A DNA stretch of 54,976 nucleotides from Paludibacteraceae bacterium (GCA_017387515.1 JAFOFC010000066.1:1-54976); one strand, 5' to 3'; counted from the first letter of the stretch, positions 34,447 through 43,179 are shown. A program made the numbers and translations. Notes: generated by a model from the sequence alone, not told the origin.

Positions 34447-36384
34447 ATGAAACGATTTATTTTCTCTATAACCCTGTTTTGGGCGGTGACGATGTCGGTA
34501 TTGGCGTTCGAGAATCCCGTTACTTGGAGCATCAGCTGCAACGAATTGGATGCCCAACAGGTAGAAGTGGTGCTGACGGCTCAAATACAAGAGGGTTGGC
34601 ATTTGTACTCGCAACATCAAGATGGAATGGCTTTGCCCATGGTGATTAAAACAACCGATACGGAGCAGGCTAAATGGTTAACGGATGGTCTTTGGGAAGA
34701 ATCGCCAACCTATACCGAAGAGTACAATGCGATTTTTAAAGAAAATGAGCGCTTTTTGAGCGGTACGGCCACGTTTACTACAAGAATAGAACGTCTTACT
34801 GCCGATGCATTTACCTTACCCATTCAAATAGAAGCGCAAGCATGTGCCATGCTGTGTGTGCCTGTCGATACGGAATTGCAGGTGCAAGTGCCTCAAACTA
34901 CCCTTGTTGATTCATCTGCTACAGCAGCGGATTCAGCTAGCGAAACGTCGCTTTGGTGGTTCTTCTTGATGGCCTTTGGTGGCGGTTTGTTGGGTATTCT
35001 AACCCCTTGTGTATTCCCTATGGTGCCCATGACGGTATCGTATTTTATGAAAAACGGTGGCAAAAAACAAGCCTTATTTTACGGTTTCTCTATTGTATTT
35101 ATTTACGTTTTAGTGGGCATTGTGCTGTCGGCTATCTTTGGGCAAGATTTTGCTAATATTATTAGTACACATTGGCTACCCAATTGCTTGTTTGCAGTTA
35201 TTTTTATTGCCTTTGCGTTTTCGTTGCTGGGTTATTTTGAAATTACCTTGCCCAGTGGATGGGTAAACAAATCGGCAGGCATGGAAGAAAAGGCGGGTTA
35301 TTTGGGCACCTTCTTTATGGCGCTTACCTTGGTGTTGGTGTCGTTTTCTTGCACCTTGCCCATAGCGGGCGCAGTAGCCTTAGGTGCTGCCGATGGTAGT
35401 TTTGTAAAACCCATTGTAGGGATGTTGGGCTTTTCGTTGGCCTTTGCCTTGCCTTTTACTTTGTTTGCTTTCTTTCCGGGTTGGCTAAAAAAACTACCCA
35501 AGTCGGGCGGTTGGATGAATACGCTAAAAGTAACCCTTGCTTTTGTAGAATTGGCCTTTGCACTTAAATTTTTAAGTGTGCCCGACCAGGCATATCATTG
35601 GGGTATTTTGGATAGAGAAATTTACCTCGCCCTTTGGATTGTTATTTTTGCTTTATTGGGCATGTATTTGTTGGGTAAATTACGTTTCCCATCGGACGAT
35701 GAATATACGGTGCAAAAATCGCCCATTCGTTTTACCACGGCTTTGGCGGTTTGGGTTTTTGTTATTTACATGCTTCCTGGTATGTGGGGTGCACCGCTTA
35801 ATGCGCTTTCGGGTTGGTTGCCACCTATGAGTAGCCAAGATTTTGTAATGAAAAGTGGAGAAGCGTTTTCGGACCCTTTTTCCCTATCGGTCAACAACAC
35901 GTCGACAAGCTCAGGGACCGAAAATGGTGGCTTAGGGACCGAAAAGTTGCATACGGTACCTGGTTTAAATGCCGTATTTGATTACGACGAGGCCATTGCT
36001 TTGGCTAAACAGCAAAATAAGCCTGTATTTTTAGATTTTACGGGGCATGGTTGTGTAAACTGTAGGCAGGTAGAGCAGTTGGTGTTGGCAAAACCAGAAA
36101 TACAAGCGTTGATAAACAATCAAACCGTTATGGCGGTATTGTATGTAGACGATAAAGTGGTGTCGCTGCCAGAATCCTATACCACGCACGATGGTAAGCA
36201 ACTAACCTTGCTAGGCGATAAAAATAGGTATATACAGAATTATGTGTACAAAGAAAATGCACAGCCTTGTTACCTACTAATCGACCCACATACCCAAAAG
36301 GTGTTGGCAGGCCCTATTTTTTACGAAACCAATGCAACATCGTTTAAAAACTTCTTGCAAAAAGGCATTGATGCCCTCCGTTAA
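34447..36384 (+). CDS. dsbD: Thiol:disulfide interchange protein DsbD
   Basis: Carries electrons from cytoplasmic thioredoxin to the periplasm. The 645-residue protein has a signal peptide (1-20), an N-terminal DsbD-alpha-like domain with Cys133 and Cys137 (QACAMLCVPV), an eight-helix membrane domain (about 168-450) with Cys188 in LTPCVFPMVP and Cys302 in FSCTLPIAG, and a C-terminal thioredoxin-like domain with CVNC (536-539). The linker at about 477-500 (SLSVNNTSTSSG ... GTEK) is encoded by a dispersed repeat that occurs elsewhere as non-coding DNA; it stays in frame and avoids both functional domains. TATATTTG at 34419-34426 is the likely -7 box. Confidence 0.94.
   Translation: MKRFIFSITLFWAVTMSVLAFENPVTWSISCNELDAQQVEVVLTAQIQEGWHLYSQHQDGMALPMVIKTTDTEQAKWLTDGLWEESPTYTEEYNAIFKENERFLSGTATFTTRIERLTADAFTLPIQIEAQACAMLCVPVDTELQVQVPQTTLVDSSATAADSASETSLWWFFLMAFGGGLLGILTPCVFPMVPMTVSYFMKNGGKKQALFYGFSIVFIYVLVGIVLSAIFGQDFANIISTHWLPNCLFAVIFIAFAFSLLGYFEITLPSGWVNKSAGMEEKAGYLGTFFMALTLVLVSFSCTLPIAGAVALGAADGSFVKPIVGMLGFSLAFALPFTLFAFFPGWLKKLPKSGGWMNTLKVTLAFVELAFALKFLSVPDQAYHWGILDREIYLALWIVIFALLGMYLLGKLRFPSDDEYTVQKSPIRFTTALAVWVFVIYMLPGMWGAPLNALSGWLPPMSSQDFVMKSGEAFSDPFSLSVNNTSTSSGTENGGLGTEKLHTVPGLNAVFDYDEAIALAKQQNKPVFLDFTGHGCVNCRQVEQLVLAKPEIQALINNQTVMAVLYVDDKVVSLPESYTTHDGKQLTLLGDKNRYIQNYVYKENAQPCYLLIDPHTQKVLAGPIFYETNATSFKNFLQKGIDALR
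35877..35946 (+). repeat. Dispersed palindromic repeat inside the dsbD frame
   Basis: About 70 nt of dsbD. A 40-nt core from CCCTATCGGTCAACAACACG through ACAAGCTCAGGGACCG matches 39178-39217 almost perfectly (CGGTCA ... GACCG arms), followed by a second arm TTAGGGACCGAAAAG. Length keeps the reading frame open and adds a Ser/Thr/Asn/Gly-rich linker. Confidence 0.8.
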
Positions 36385-36402
36385 TAATTTTGGAATGTTA
36401 GA

Positions 36403-36434
36403 TTTGTTTTTGCGCATTGCTTTCATTATCTTTG
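36403..36434 (+). promoter_or_regulatory. Promoter of fba
   Basis: TTTG (36403-36406), 20-nt spacer, TATCTTTG (36427-36434); the expected start is about 50 nt upstream of the fba ATG. Confidence 0.8.
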
Positions 36435-36490
36435 TACGCTCAATAGAGTAAAATCAGTATTTTTTATTCACTAATTTAATACAAAAAAAC

Positions 36491-37486
36491 ATGGTATCTT
36501 ACAAAGAACTAGGTTTGGTAAACACCAAAGAAATGTTTGCCGGTGCTATTAAAGGTGGTTATGCAATCCCTGCATTCAACTTTAATAACATGGAACAAAT
36601 GCAAGCTATTATTTCTGCTTGTGCTGAACAAAAATCGCCCGTAATTTTGCAAGTATCTAGCGGTGCTCGCAAATACGCTAACCAAACTTTGTTGCGTTAC
36701 ATGGCACAAGGTGCTGTAGAATTCGCAAAAGAATTGGGTTGGGAAAAACCACAAATCGCATTGCACTTGGACCACGGTAACTCGTTCGAATTGTGCAAAA
36801 GCTGCGTTGACATGGGCTTCTCTTCTGTAATGATTGACGGTTCTCACCTTCCTTACGAAGAAAACGTTGCACTTACCAAACAAGTTGTAGAATATGCTCA
36901 TCAATTCGGTGTAACCGTAGAAGGTGAATTGGGCGTATTAGCTGGTGTAGAAGACGACGTAGTAGCTGAACACAGCAACTATACTCAACCAGAAGAAGTA
37001 ATCGACTTCGTTACCCGCACAGGTTGCGACTCGTTGGCTATTTCAATTGGTACTTCTCACGGTGCTAACAAATTTACTCCAGAACAATGTACTCGCGACG
37101 AAAATGGTATCTTGATTCCTCCTCCATTGCGTTTCGATATCTTGAAAGAAATTGAAGAAAAACTTCCTGGATTCCCAATCGTATTGCACGGTTCTTCTTC
37201 TGTTCCTCAAGAATATGTTAAAATCATCAACGAAAACGGTGGTAAACTAAAAGACGCTGTAGGTATTCCAGAAGAACAATTGCGTAAAGCTGCTGCTTCT
37301 GCAGTTTGCAAAATCAACATCGACTCTGACGGTCGTTTGGCGATGACTGCTGCTGTACGTCAATTCTTCAACACCGATCCTGATAAATTTGACCCACGTC
37401 AATACCTAGGACCTGCTCGCGAAGAGTTGAAAAAATTGTACACCCACAAAGTGGTTAATGTTTTGGGTTCTGCTGGTAAAGCATAA
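36491..37486 (+). CDS. fba: Class II fructose-1,6-bisphosphate aldolase
   Basis: Cleaves fructose 1,6-bisphosphate into dihydroxyacetone phosphate and glyceraldehyde 3-phosphate in glycolysis and runs backward in gluconeogenesis. The 331-residue Zn-dependent enzyme has LHLDHGNSFELCKSCVDMGFSSVMIDGSHLP (metal His and catalytic Asp), EGELGVLAGVEDD, ISIGTSHGANKF and VLHGSSSVP. Codons are strongly biased to C-ending forms (AAC, GAC, TAC, TTC), unlike its neighbours, indicating very high expression. Own promoter (36403-36434) and terminator (37617-37649). Confidence 0.96.
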   Translation: MVSYKELGLVNTKEMFAGAIKGGYAIPAFNFNNMEQMQAIISACAEQKSPVILQVSSGARKYANQTLLRYMAQGAVEFAKELGWEKPQIALHLDHGNSFELCKSCVDMGFSSVMIDGSHLPYEENVALTKQVVEYAHQFGVTVEGELGVLAGVEDDVVAEHSNYTQPEEVIDFVTRTGCDSLAISIGTSHGANKFTPEQCTRDENGILIPPPLRFDILKEIEEKLPGFPIVLHGSSSVPQEYVKIINENGGKLKDAVGIPEEQLRKAAASAVCKINIDSDGRLAMTAAVRQFFNTDPDKFDPRQYLGPAREELKKLYTHKVVNVLGSAGKA

Positions 37487-37521
37487 TTTAAAGATAAATT
37501 AAAAGTGTATTTCTGCGTTAT

Positions 37522-37581
37522 GCTTGCCTTCAAAATCCTCATTTACATTAAGTAAACTCCGGTTTTTCAGGCTGCGCAAGC
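37522..37581 (+). other. Long hairpin in the fba 3' region
   Basis: A 60-nt near-palindrome: GCTTGC (37522-37527) pairs with GCAAGC (37576-37581), CCT with AGG, AAAATCC with GGTTTT, and TTTAC (37542-37546) with GTAAA (37552-37556) around ATTAA, with small symmetric internal loops. It lies between the fba stop and its terminator and would be transcribed in the fba 3' UTR. Confidence 0.6.
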
Positions 37582-37616
37582 CTTGAACTACAACTTTTAA
37601 TTTACTTTAATCGACT

Positions 37617-37649
37617 AAAAACTGACTAAGCAATTAGTCAGTTTTTTTT
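37617..37649 (+). terminator. Terminator of fba
   Basis: Perfect stem AAAACTGACTAA / TTAGTCAGTTTT with loop GCAA and eight T. Confidence 0.92.
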
Positions 37650-37666
37650 ATTTCTGTTCCTGAGTT

Positions 37667-37687
37667 GGTTGCTGAGCCTGTTAAAGC
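37667..37687. repeat. Degenerate half of the dispersed palindromic repeat
   Basis: GGTTGCTGAGCCTGTTAAAG resembles the arm GGTCACTGAGCTTGTCGA (reverse complement of 39201-39216). A worn copy in the fba-rpoD gap. Confidence 0.45.
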
Positions 37688-37705
37688 ATTGTAGAAGGGT
37701 TAAGA

Positions 37706-37740
37706 AATAAAAAAGGACTAACGCTATGGTTAGTCCTTTT
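37706..37740 (-). terminator. Terminator of rpoD
   Basis: Stem AAAAGGACTAAC (37711-37722) / GGTTAGTCCTTTT (37728-37740); on the minus strand it is followed by a T-rich tail. It begins 18 nt after the rpoD stop. Confidence 0.85.
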
Positions 37741-37758
37741 GCTTTTGGGTTATATGTG

Positions 37759-38619
37759 TTATCCTAGATAACCTTTTAGTTGTGTACTACGTGTGCTTGT
37801 TTTTAAGCGACGAATGGCTTTTTCCTTAATTTGACGAACACGTTCACGGGTAAGTCCAAATTTATCGCCAATTTCTTCGAGCGTCATTTCTTGACAGCCA
37901 ATGCCAAAGAAGCATACAATAATTTTCTTTTCGCGTTCGCTAAGCGTGTTAAGCGCGCGGTCAATTTCTTTGGATAGCGATTCGTTCATTAGCTCGCGGT
38001 CGGCAATGGGAGAATCGTCGTTTACCAACACGTCTAGTAGACTGTTGTCTTCGCCTTCTACAAAAGGAGCATCTACCGAAATGTGGCGTCCCGATACTTT
38101 TAAGGTATCTGATAGTTTGTCGATAGGAATGTCTAATTCTTCTGACAATTCAAGTGGAGAGGGACGACGTTCGTGTTCTTGCTCAAACTTAGACATGGCT
38201 TTGTTGATTTTGTTCAACGAGCCTACTTGGTTAAGTGGCAAACGTACAATACGCGATTGCTCTGCCAATGCTTGTAAAATGGATTGACGAATCCACCATA
38301 CAGCATACGAGATAAATTTGAAACCACGTGTTTCATCAAATTTTTCGGCAGCCTTAATAAGACCTAAGTTTCCTTCGTTAATTAAGTCGGGTAGACTCAA
38401 TCCTTGGTTTTGATACTGTTTGGCAACAGATACAACAAAGCGGAGGTTGGCACGTGTTAGTTTTTCTAGCGCAATACGGTCGCCCTTTTTGATACGTTGT
38501 GCCAATTCTACCTCTTCTTCGACTGTGATAAGGTCTTCTCTACCAATTTCTTGTAAGTACTTGTCTAGCGAAGCACTTTCTCTGTTGGTAATCGATTTTA
38601 CAATTTTAAGCTGTCTCAT
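37759..38619 (-). CDS. rpoD: Primary RNA polymerase sigma factor (sigma-70/ABfr type)
   Basis: Directs RNA polymerase to housekeeping promoters. The 286-residue form is short because Bacteroidota sigma lacks region 1.1 and the non-conserved region. Visible: region 1.2 ([14 protein letters not shown]), region 2 ([42 protein letters not shown], then [13 protein letters not shown]), region 3 and region 4 ([15 protein letters not shown]). The start at 38619 ([14 protein letters not shown]) matches the family; 39 nt upstream in frame is possible but lies at the promoter. A minus-strand TAAATTTG -7 box is at 38646-38653. This sigma recognises the TTTG/TAnnTTTG promoters noted in this window. Confidence 0.96.
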   Translation of the reverse strand: MRQLKIVKSITNRESASLDKYLQEIGREDLITVEEEVELAQRIKKGDRIALEKLTRANLRFVVSVAKQYQNQGLSLPDLINEGNLGLIKAAEKFDETRGFKFISYAVWWIRQSILQALAEQSRIVRLPLNQVGSLNKINKAMSKFEQEHERRPSPLELSEELDIPIDKLSDTLKVSGRHISVDAPFVEGEDNSLLDVLVNDDSPIADRELMNESLSKEIDRALNTLSEREKKIIVCFFGIGCQEMTLEEIGDKFGLTRERVRQIKEKAIRRLKTSTRSTQLKGYLG

Positions 38620-38749
38620 GATGCTATTACGGGCAAAATAAAGCGCAAATTTAGTCATTAAATACGAACATTACAAATAAAAACTAAAAAAATAAGGCCG
38701 ATTTTTGCTCCAAGAAAAGAAAATGCAGTATCTTCGCAGTCAAATAAAA

Positions 38750-39101
38750 ACAGTACGTCGGTTTGTCGCTGGCAATGCATATTGCGAGAGGAAAGTCCGG
38801 GCAATACAGGACACCGTGTTTCTGAAAGTAGAAGCTATCAGTGATGGTAGGTGAGCGCAGAAGAAAATAACCGCCCGCAAGGGTAAGGGTGAGAAGGTGG
38901 GGTAAGAGCCCACCAGCATGTATGGCAACATATGTGGCTGTGCGTACCACGGATTGCAAGACCAAGTATACTGACGCATGTAGGGCTGTCCGTCCGATGT
39001 CAGGGGGTAGGTTGCTAGAGACTGTCTGCGAGGACAGTAGTAGATAAATGACAAACACCTTTGTTTACAAAGGCACAGAACCCGGCTTATAGGCGTGCTG
39101 T
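38750..39101 (+). ncRNA. rnpB: RNase P RNA (bacterial type A)
   Basis: The catalytic RNA that removes 5' leaders of tRNA precursors. Helix P1 is ACAGTACG (38750-38757) with CGTGCTGT (39094-39101). Universally conserved parts are visible: GAGGAAAGTCCGGGC (about 38788-38802) and ACAGAACCCGGCTTAT (39075-39090), which pair as P4, plus the central AGAGCCCACCAGC-like region. T-rich sequence follows. A TATCTTCG -7 box lies at 38729-38736, diverging from rpoD. Confidence 0.96.
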
Positions 39102-39153
39102 TTTTTCTTTTTTTTGACTAATCGACTAACCGACGAATCGGCAAATCGAAAAA

Positions 39154-39230
39154 AATAAATCCTCCGCGTGGCACTTTTTCCCTTCGGTCAACAACACGTC
39201 GACAAGCTCAGTGACCGTGGAGGATTTATT
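39154..39230. terminator. Terminator-like hairpin whose loop holds the dispersed repeat
   Basis: AATAAATCCTCC (39154-39165) pairs exactly with GGAGGATTTATT (39219-39230). The loop contains the palindromic unit at 39175-39217 (CGGTCA at 39185, TGACCG at 39212), the same unit found inside dsbD. It lies at the 3' end of the toxin-antitoxin transcript and after rnpB. Confidence 0.65.
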
Positions 39231-39255
39231 GTTACTAAAGTTGTTTATTTGTGCT

Positions 39256-39582
39256 TTAGATGTTGATGACGGGTTGATTTGTATTTACAGTTGCCGTGTC
39301 AGAAATTCTACTTTTACTATTTTCGAGATGAATTGGTTTGAATGTGAAATCGGGTTGAAAACCAAGTTTTAGACTGATTTCTATCAATTTAGATAAACTG
39401 TAGTTGTAGTTTCCGCTTAGTAGTTGGCTTACAAAACTTTTAGATACACCTAAATGTGTGGCAAGCATAGTTCTGTTCATGTTGTTTGTTTCCATGAACT
39501 TACATGCGCAGTTGTATATATCAAGTTGGATTTTTTGTTCCCAATATGCGCTATTTGCTAGTATGTCTTGACGTCTTATCAT
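39256..39582 (-). CDS. HTH antitoxin (HigA/XRE type)
   Basis: A 108-residue protein with an XRE-type HTH: RTMLATHLGVSKSFVSQLLSGNYNYSLSKLIEISLKLG. An N-terminal helix region (WEQKIQLDIYNCACKFME) precedes it. It follows the toxin gene by 5 nt on the same strand, the toxin-first order of HigBA systems. It should neutralise the toxin and repress the common promoter; the inhibition site is not visible. Confidence 0.8.
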   Translation of the reverse strand: MIRRQDILANSAYWEQKIQLDIYNCACKFMETNNMNRTMLATHLGVSKSFVSQLLSGNYNYSLSKLIEISLKLGFQPDFTFKPIHLENSKSRISDTATVNTNQPVINI

Positions 39583-39587
39583 GGTGT

Positions 39588-39983
39588 TTATGAAAAATTA
39601 AAGTAAGGAAAATCTTTTGTATCTCTTTTAACTCTCTCAATGTCTTTTAATTGGTCTTTTTTGTAGCCTCCTCTTATAATATAAAAGGAAGGCGGTTGGA
39701 ATATAACGTAAATACGAATGGATTTGTCTTTAAATTCGTATATATCGTTTCTTGCTTTAGGGTTATTATTCTCAATGTGTCTAAATTTTTCTTTTGGTAG
39801 TTTGCTATATGGATTTATGTAATCCATTAAAGCAATGATTTTATGGATACTTTTTAAATCTTGTTGATTCTTTTGTGCTTGCTCTAAGAATGTGTTAAAC
39901 TGATTTTTTGCATCTATAGAAACCAAATAGAATGAATAGTTAGGGTTTTTTACTAAGTTGCATTGTTCAATAATGTACTGCAT
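39588..39983 (-). CDS. Putative RelE/HigB-like toxin
   Basis: A 131-residue basic protein. The strands IYEFKDKSIRIYVIFQPPSFYIIRGGYKKDQ resemble the RelE/HigB (phage Gp49-like) core, where Arg/Lys and Tyr residues cleave mRNA in the ribosome. No exact catalytic assignment is made. Promoter on the minus strand: TTTG (40059-40062), 19 nt, TAACTTTG (40032-40039). The adjacent HTH gene and AT-rich codon use fit a mobile toxin-antitoxin pair. Confidence 0.75.
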   Translation of the reverse strand: MQYIIEQCNLVKNPNYSFYLVSIDAKNQFNTFLEQAQKNQQDLKSIHKIIALMDYINPYSKLPKEKFRHIENNNPKARNDIYEFKDKSIRIYVIFQPPSFYIIRGGYKKDQLKDIERVKRDTKDFPYFNFS

Positions 39984-40031
39984 GTTTTTAAGAATTAAGT
40001 AATGGGAATGTTTAGTTATAACTTAACAATG

Positions 40032-40062
40032 CAAAGTTAAGCATCTTTTTTGTTTGTGCAAA
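40032..40062 (-). promoter_or_regulatory. Promoter of the toxin-antitoxin pair
   Basis: Minus-strand TTTG-N19-TAACTTTG, an exact fit to the consensus, about 50 nt from the toxin start. Confidence 0.75.
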
Positions 40063-40163
40063 AAAAAGATGAATTTTCTTCAATGAGTTAATAGTATATC
40101 ATTTATCCCTAACTTCGCACGGATTTGGCTTTTGCGTTGGTAGATGGTTGAGGCTAAATGAAA

Positions 40164-40188
40164 AAAGCCCGGTAAAATACCGAGCTTT
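40164..40188. terminator. Probable terminator downstream of aspC
   Basis: AAAGC-CCGGTA-AAA-TACCGA-GCTTT hairpin with one mismatch and six A on its left; on the minus strand this gives a T tail. It ends the aminotransferase transcript. The stretch between it and 40290 shows nothing else. Confidence 0.6.
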
Positions 40189-40289
40189 ATACCAATCTAA
40201 AGTTGCCTCTTAATAATGTTAACCGTCCAACTTTTTGGGGTCACATCAATTTTGAGTCAGTTTTTTCATTGTTGTTGGTGTTTAGTGTC

Positions 40290-41486
40290 TTATTTTAAGT
40301 TTGCTAAAGCATCTTTGATTCTGCCGAATGCTTTTACTAGGTTTTCGTCGCTGGTTGCGTACGACATGCGGATGCATTCGGGACTACCAAATGCGCCACC
40401 ACCTACGCAAGCTACGTGGCCTTCTTCTAGTAGGTACATGGCCAAATCGGCTGCGTCTTTAATTACTTTGCCGTTAGGAGCGGTTTTGCCAAAGAACGAG
40501 CTACATTTTGGGAATACGTAGAACGCACCTTTTGGTTCGTTTACTTGCAAACCAGGAATGTCTTTAAGCATATCCAAAACCAAGTTACGACGGCGTTCAA
40601 ATGCAGCGCGCATATCTGCAATGCATTGTTGGCTACCGGTATAAGCGGCTTCGGCTGCTTTTTGTGCTACCGAGCAAGGACCTGATGTATATTGACCTTG
40701 CAATTTGTTGCAAGCTTTAGCAATCCAAAGGGGAGCAGCAATCCAACCAATACGCCAGCCTGTCATGGCATATGCTTTAGAAACACCGTTTACAATAACA
40801 ACGCGGTCTTTAATTTCGTCAAATTGAGCAATGCTTTCGTGTTTGCCTACGTAGTTGATGTGTTCGTAAATTTCGTCGGCAATAACGTATACATTAGGAT
40901 ATTTAGCCAATACTTCTGCCAAACCTTGTAACTCTTCTTTTGAGTACACGCTACCGGTTGGGTTAGAAGGCGAACACAAAATTAACACTTTGGTTTTAGG
41001 AGTGATGGCAGCTTCTAATTGAGCAGGAGTGATTTTAAAATCTTGTTCAATGCCCGCTTCGATGATAACGTTGGTACCTTCGGCCAATTTTACCATTTCT
41101 ACGTAACTTACCCAATAAGGAGCAGGGATAATAACTTCGTCGCCTTTGTCTACCAAGCACAAAATAGCGTTACAAACCGATTGTTTAGCACCACCCGAGC
41201 AAACAATTTGAGCAGGTTCGTAATCTAAACCATTTTCGTTTTTCAATTTAGCCACGATGGCGTTGCGTAGTGCAGGGTAACCTGGAACAGGAGAGTAAAA
41301 AGAAAAATTGTTATCTACCGCATCCTTAGCAGCCTGTTTTATATGGTCTGGTGTAAAGAAGTCGGGTTCTCCAACACTCAAGTTAATAACATCTATGCCT
41401 TGTGCTTTTAGTTCTGCACTTTTTTGCGACATAGCCAAGGTTTCCGATTCGGAAAGTGCGTTAAGTCTTTGTGATAGTTGATTCAT
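40290..41486 (-). CDS. aspC: Aspartate aminotransferase family (class I PLP enzyme)
   Basis: A 398-residue pyridoxal phosphate enzyme, probably aspartate:2-oxoglutarate aminotransferase of the I-alpha/prephenate-type subgroup. Motifs: VGEPDFFTPDHI, GGAKQSVCNAIL, CSPSNPTGSVYSKEE, YVIADEIYEH and the PLP Lys in SKAYAMTGWRIGW. The C-terminal RMSYATSDENL contains the substrate-carboxylate Arg. The ATG at 41486 fits the family; TACATTTG at 41546-41553 (minus strand) is the -7 box. Exact amino donor specificity is not settled from sequence. Confidence 0.88.
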   Translation of the reverse strand: MNQLSQRLNALSESETLAMSQKSAELKAQGIDVINLSVGEPDFFTPDHIKQAAKDAVDNNFSFYSPVPGYPALRNAIVAKLKNENGLDYEPAQIVCSGGAKQSVCNAILCLVDKGDEVIIPAPYWVSYVEMVKLAEGTNVIIEAGIEQDFKITPAQLEAAITPKTKVLILCSPSNPTGSVYSKEELQGLAEVLAKYPNVYVIADEIYEHINYVGKHESIAQFDEIKDRVVIVNGVSKAYAMTGWRIGWIAAPLWIAKACNKLQGQYTSGPCSVAQKAAEAAYTGSQQCIADMRAAFERRRNLVLDMLKDIPGLQVNEPKGAFYVFPKCSSFFGKTAPNGKVIKDAADLAMYLLEEGHVACVGGGAFGSPECIRMSYATSDENLVKAFGRIKDALANLK

Positions 41487-41645
41487 TTTTTCTTCTTGTA
41501 TCGTTAAAAAAGGGTACAAAGTTTATCGATTCTTAAAAAATCTTGCAAATGTAATCATTTTTTCGGTTTTTTTATGCCTAAAAAAGACAGAAACTGATTT
41601 TGCACGCAAAAAATGTGTAATTTTGCCGGCAAAATACCTTGCATT

Positions 41646-42074
41646 ATGAGAAGAAAATTAGGATTAGTTGTGTTGTTTGGTTTATTGACTATGTCACTTT
41701 GGGCCAAGCCAGACGATATTTGTGGTATCTGGATAGACGATAACAAGGATGGTAAAACCGAGTTTTACAAAATTGCACCTAATAAGTACGAAGCCAAGTT
41801 AGTTTGGTTGGCTAAATCGGTAGATAGCGATGGTAAACCACTTCGTGATAAACGTAATCCCGATAAATCAAAACGTAACGATTTATTGATAGGGCAAAAA
41901 GTAATGAAAATGGATTGGGATGCAAAAGAGCAATGTTACATTTTGCATTATGCGTACGATCCAAAATGGGGAATGACGGGTACGGGTAAGATGTGGGTTA
42001 AAGGCGATGTAATGACCATCAAAGCGGGCAAGTGGGGTATCCGTGTTACCCGCACGATGGACAGGGTAAAATAA
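41646..42074 (+). CDS. DUF2147 secreted protein
   Basis: A 142-residue exported protein with signal peptide MRRKLGLVVLFGLLTMSLWA and the DUF2147 core: ICGIWIDDNKDGKTEFYKI ... LVWL ... RNPDKSKRNDLLIGQKVMKMDW ... GTGKMWVKGDVMTIKAGKWG. It probably folds as a small periplasmic beta barrel; function unknown in the family. The ATG at 41646 is preferred since a TAATTTTG -7 box lies at 41619-41626. It ends 7 nt before the convergent hisB stop, with no clear hairpin between. Confidence 0.88.
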   Translation: MRRKLGLVVLFGLLTMSLWAKPDDICGIWIDDNKDGKTEFYKIAPNKYEAKLVWLAKSVDSDGKPLRDKRNPDKSKRNDLLIGQKVMKMDWDAKEQCYILHYAYDPKWGMTGTGKMWVKGDVMTIKAGKWGIRVTRTMDRVK

Positions 42075-42081
42075 ATTTCGA

Positions 42082-43179
42082 CTATAGTGATCCTTTGGTA
42101 GATGGCAGCTCGTAGCGATAAATATCGCGCTTGACTGCCATTTTTAGTGCCCTGGATAGGGCTTTAAAGATGCCTTCTATTTTATGGTGTTCGTTTTCGC
42201 CCTCGGCTTTGATGTTGAGGTTCATCTTGGCCGTATCGCTAAACGATTTAAAAAAGTGCATAAACATTTCGGTGGGCATATCGCCTACCATTTCTCGCTT
42301 AAATTGCGCATCCCAAACCAACCAAGGACGGCCACCAAAATCAAGTGCTACGCTGCAAAGGCACTCGTCCATGGGTAAGCAATAACCGTAACGTTCAATG
42401 CCACGTTTGTTGCCCAAGGCTTGCAAAAAGGCTTCGCCCAATGCCAAACCAGTATCTTCTATGGTATGGTGTTCGTCTACGTTCAAATCACCTTTTACCA
42501 AAATGGTTAAATCAAAACCACCGTGTTTGCCAATTTGTTCTAACATGTGATCAAAGAAACCTACGCCAGTTTCAATACGGGTATTGCCGTGTCCGTCTAG
42601 GTTTAGGTCAATTTGAATATCGGTTTCGTTAGTTTTGCGTACTACTTGCGCACGACGCTCGCCGGCAAACAAGTATTCGGCAATGCTATCCCAATTTTGT
42701 GCTTCAAAGGTGGCGTCCGATGCGCCTAATTTATCGGTAATCAGAATGGATTTTGCCCCTAAATTTTGGGCCAATTGTACATCGGTTAAGCGGTCGCCAA
42801 TAACAAAACTGCCAGCTAAATCGTAGCTGCCATCCATGTATTGGGTAAGCATGCCAGTACCAGGTTTGCGGGTAGAAAGCCCCTCGTGTGGGTACGATTT
42901 GTCAATGTGAATGGCATGGAAAGTAATGCCTTCGCCTGCTAAAATTTCTAGCATTTTGTTTTGTACGCTATCAAACACTTCTTGTGGATATGCGTCGGTG
43001 CCCAAGCCGTCTTGGTTGGTTACCATTACCAATTCAAAATCTAGGTTTTTAGCAATAAAATACAAGTTGCGAATTACCCCGGGCAAGAAAGTCATTTCGT
43101 CTAAACTGTTTACTTGCTCGGTAATGGGTGGTTCTATAATAATCGTACCGTCGCGGTCTATAAATAAGGCTTTTTTCAT
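42082..43179 (-). CDS. hisB: Bifunctional histidinol-phosphatase/imidazoleglycerol-phosphate dehydratase
   Basis: Catalyses two steps of histidine synthesis. Residues about 1-165 are a HAD phosphatase ([22 protein letters not shown], zinc loop near [26 protein letters not shown]). Residues about 170-365 are the dehydratase with duplicated metal motifs [36 protein letters not shown] and [15 protein letters not shown] ... [15 protein letters not shown]. The start at 43179 overlaps the hisC stop by 4 nt, so translational coupling is likely. A further in-frame codon upstream lies inside hisC and is not used. Confidence 0.95.
   Translation of the reverse strand: MKKALFIDRDGTIIIEPPITEQVNSLDEMTFLPGVIRNLYFIAKNLDFELVMVTNQDGLGTDAYPQEVFDSVQNKMLEILAGEGITFHAIHIDKSYPHEGLSTRKPGTGMLTQYMDGSYDLAGSFVIGDRLTDVQLAQNLGAKSILITDKLGASDATFEAQNWDSIAEYLFAGERRAQVVRKTNETDIQIDLNLDGHGNTRIETGVGFFDHMLEQIGKHGGFDLTILVKGDLNVDEHHTIEDTGLALGEAFLQALGNKRGIERYGYCLPMDECLCSVALDFGGRPWLVWDAQFKREMVGDMPTEMFMHFFKSFSDTAKMNLNIKAEGENEHHKIEGIFKALSRALKMAVKRDIYRYELPSTKGSL

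Noticed and set aside
38684-39058. Two minus-strand frames between rpoD and the terminator
   Set aside because: They lie wholly within RNase P RNA, which explains the sequence.
40216-40521. Plus-strand frame over the end of aspC
   Set aside because: Mostly antisense to the conserved aminotransferase C-terminus.
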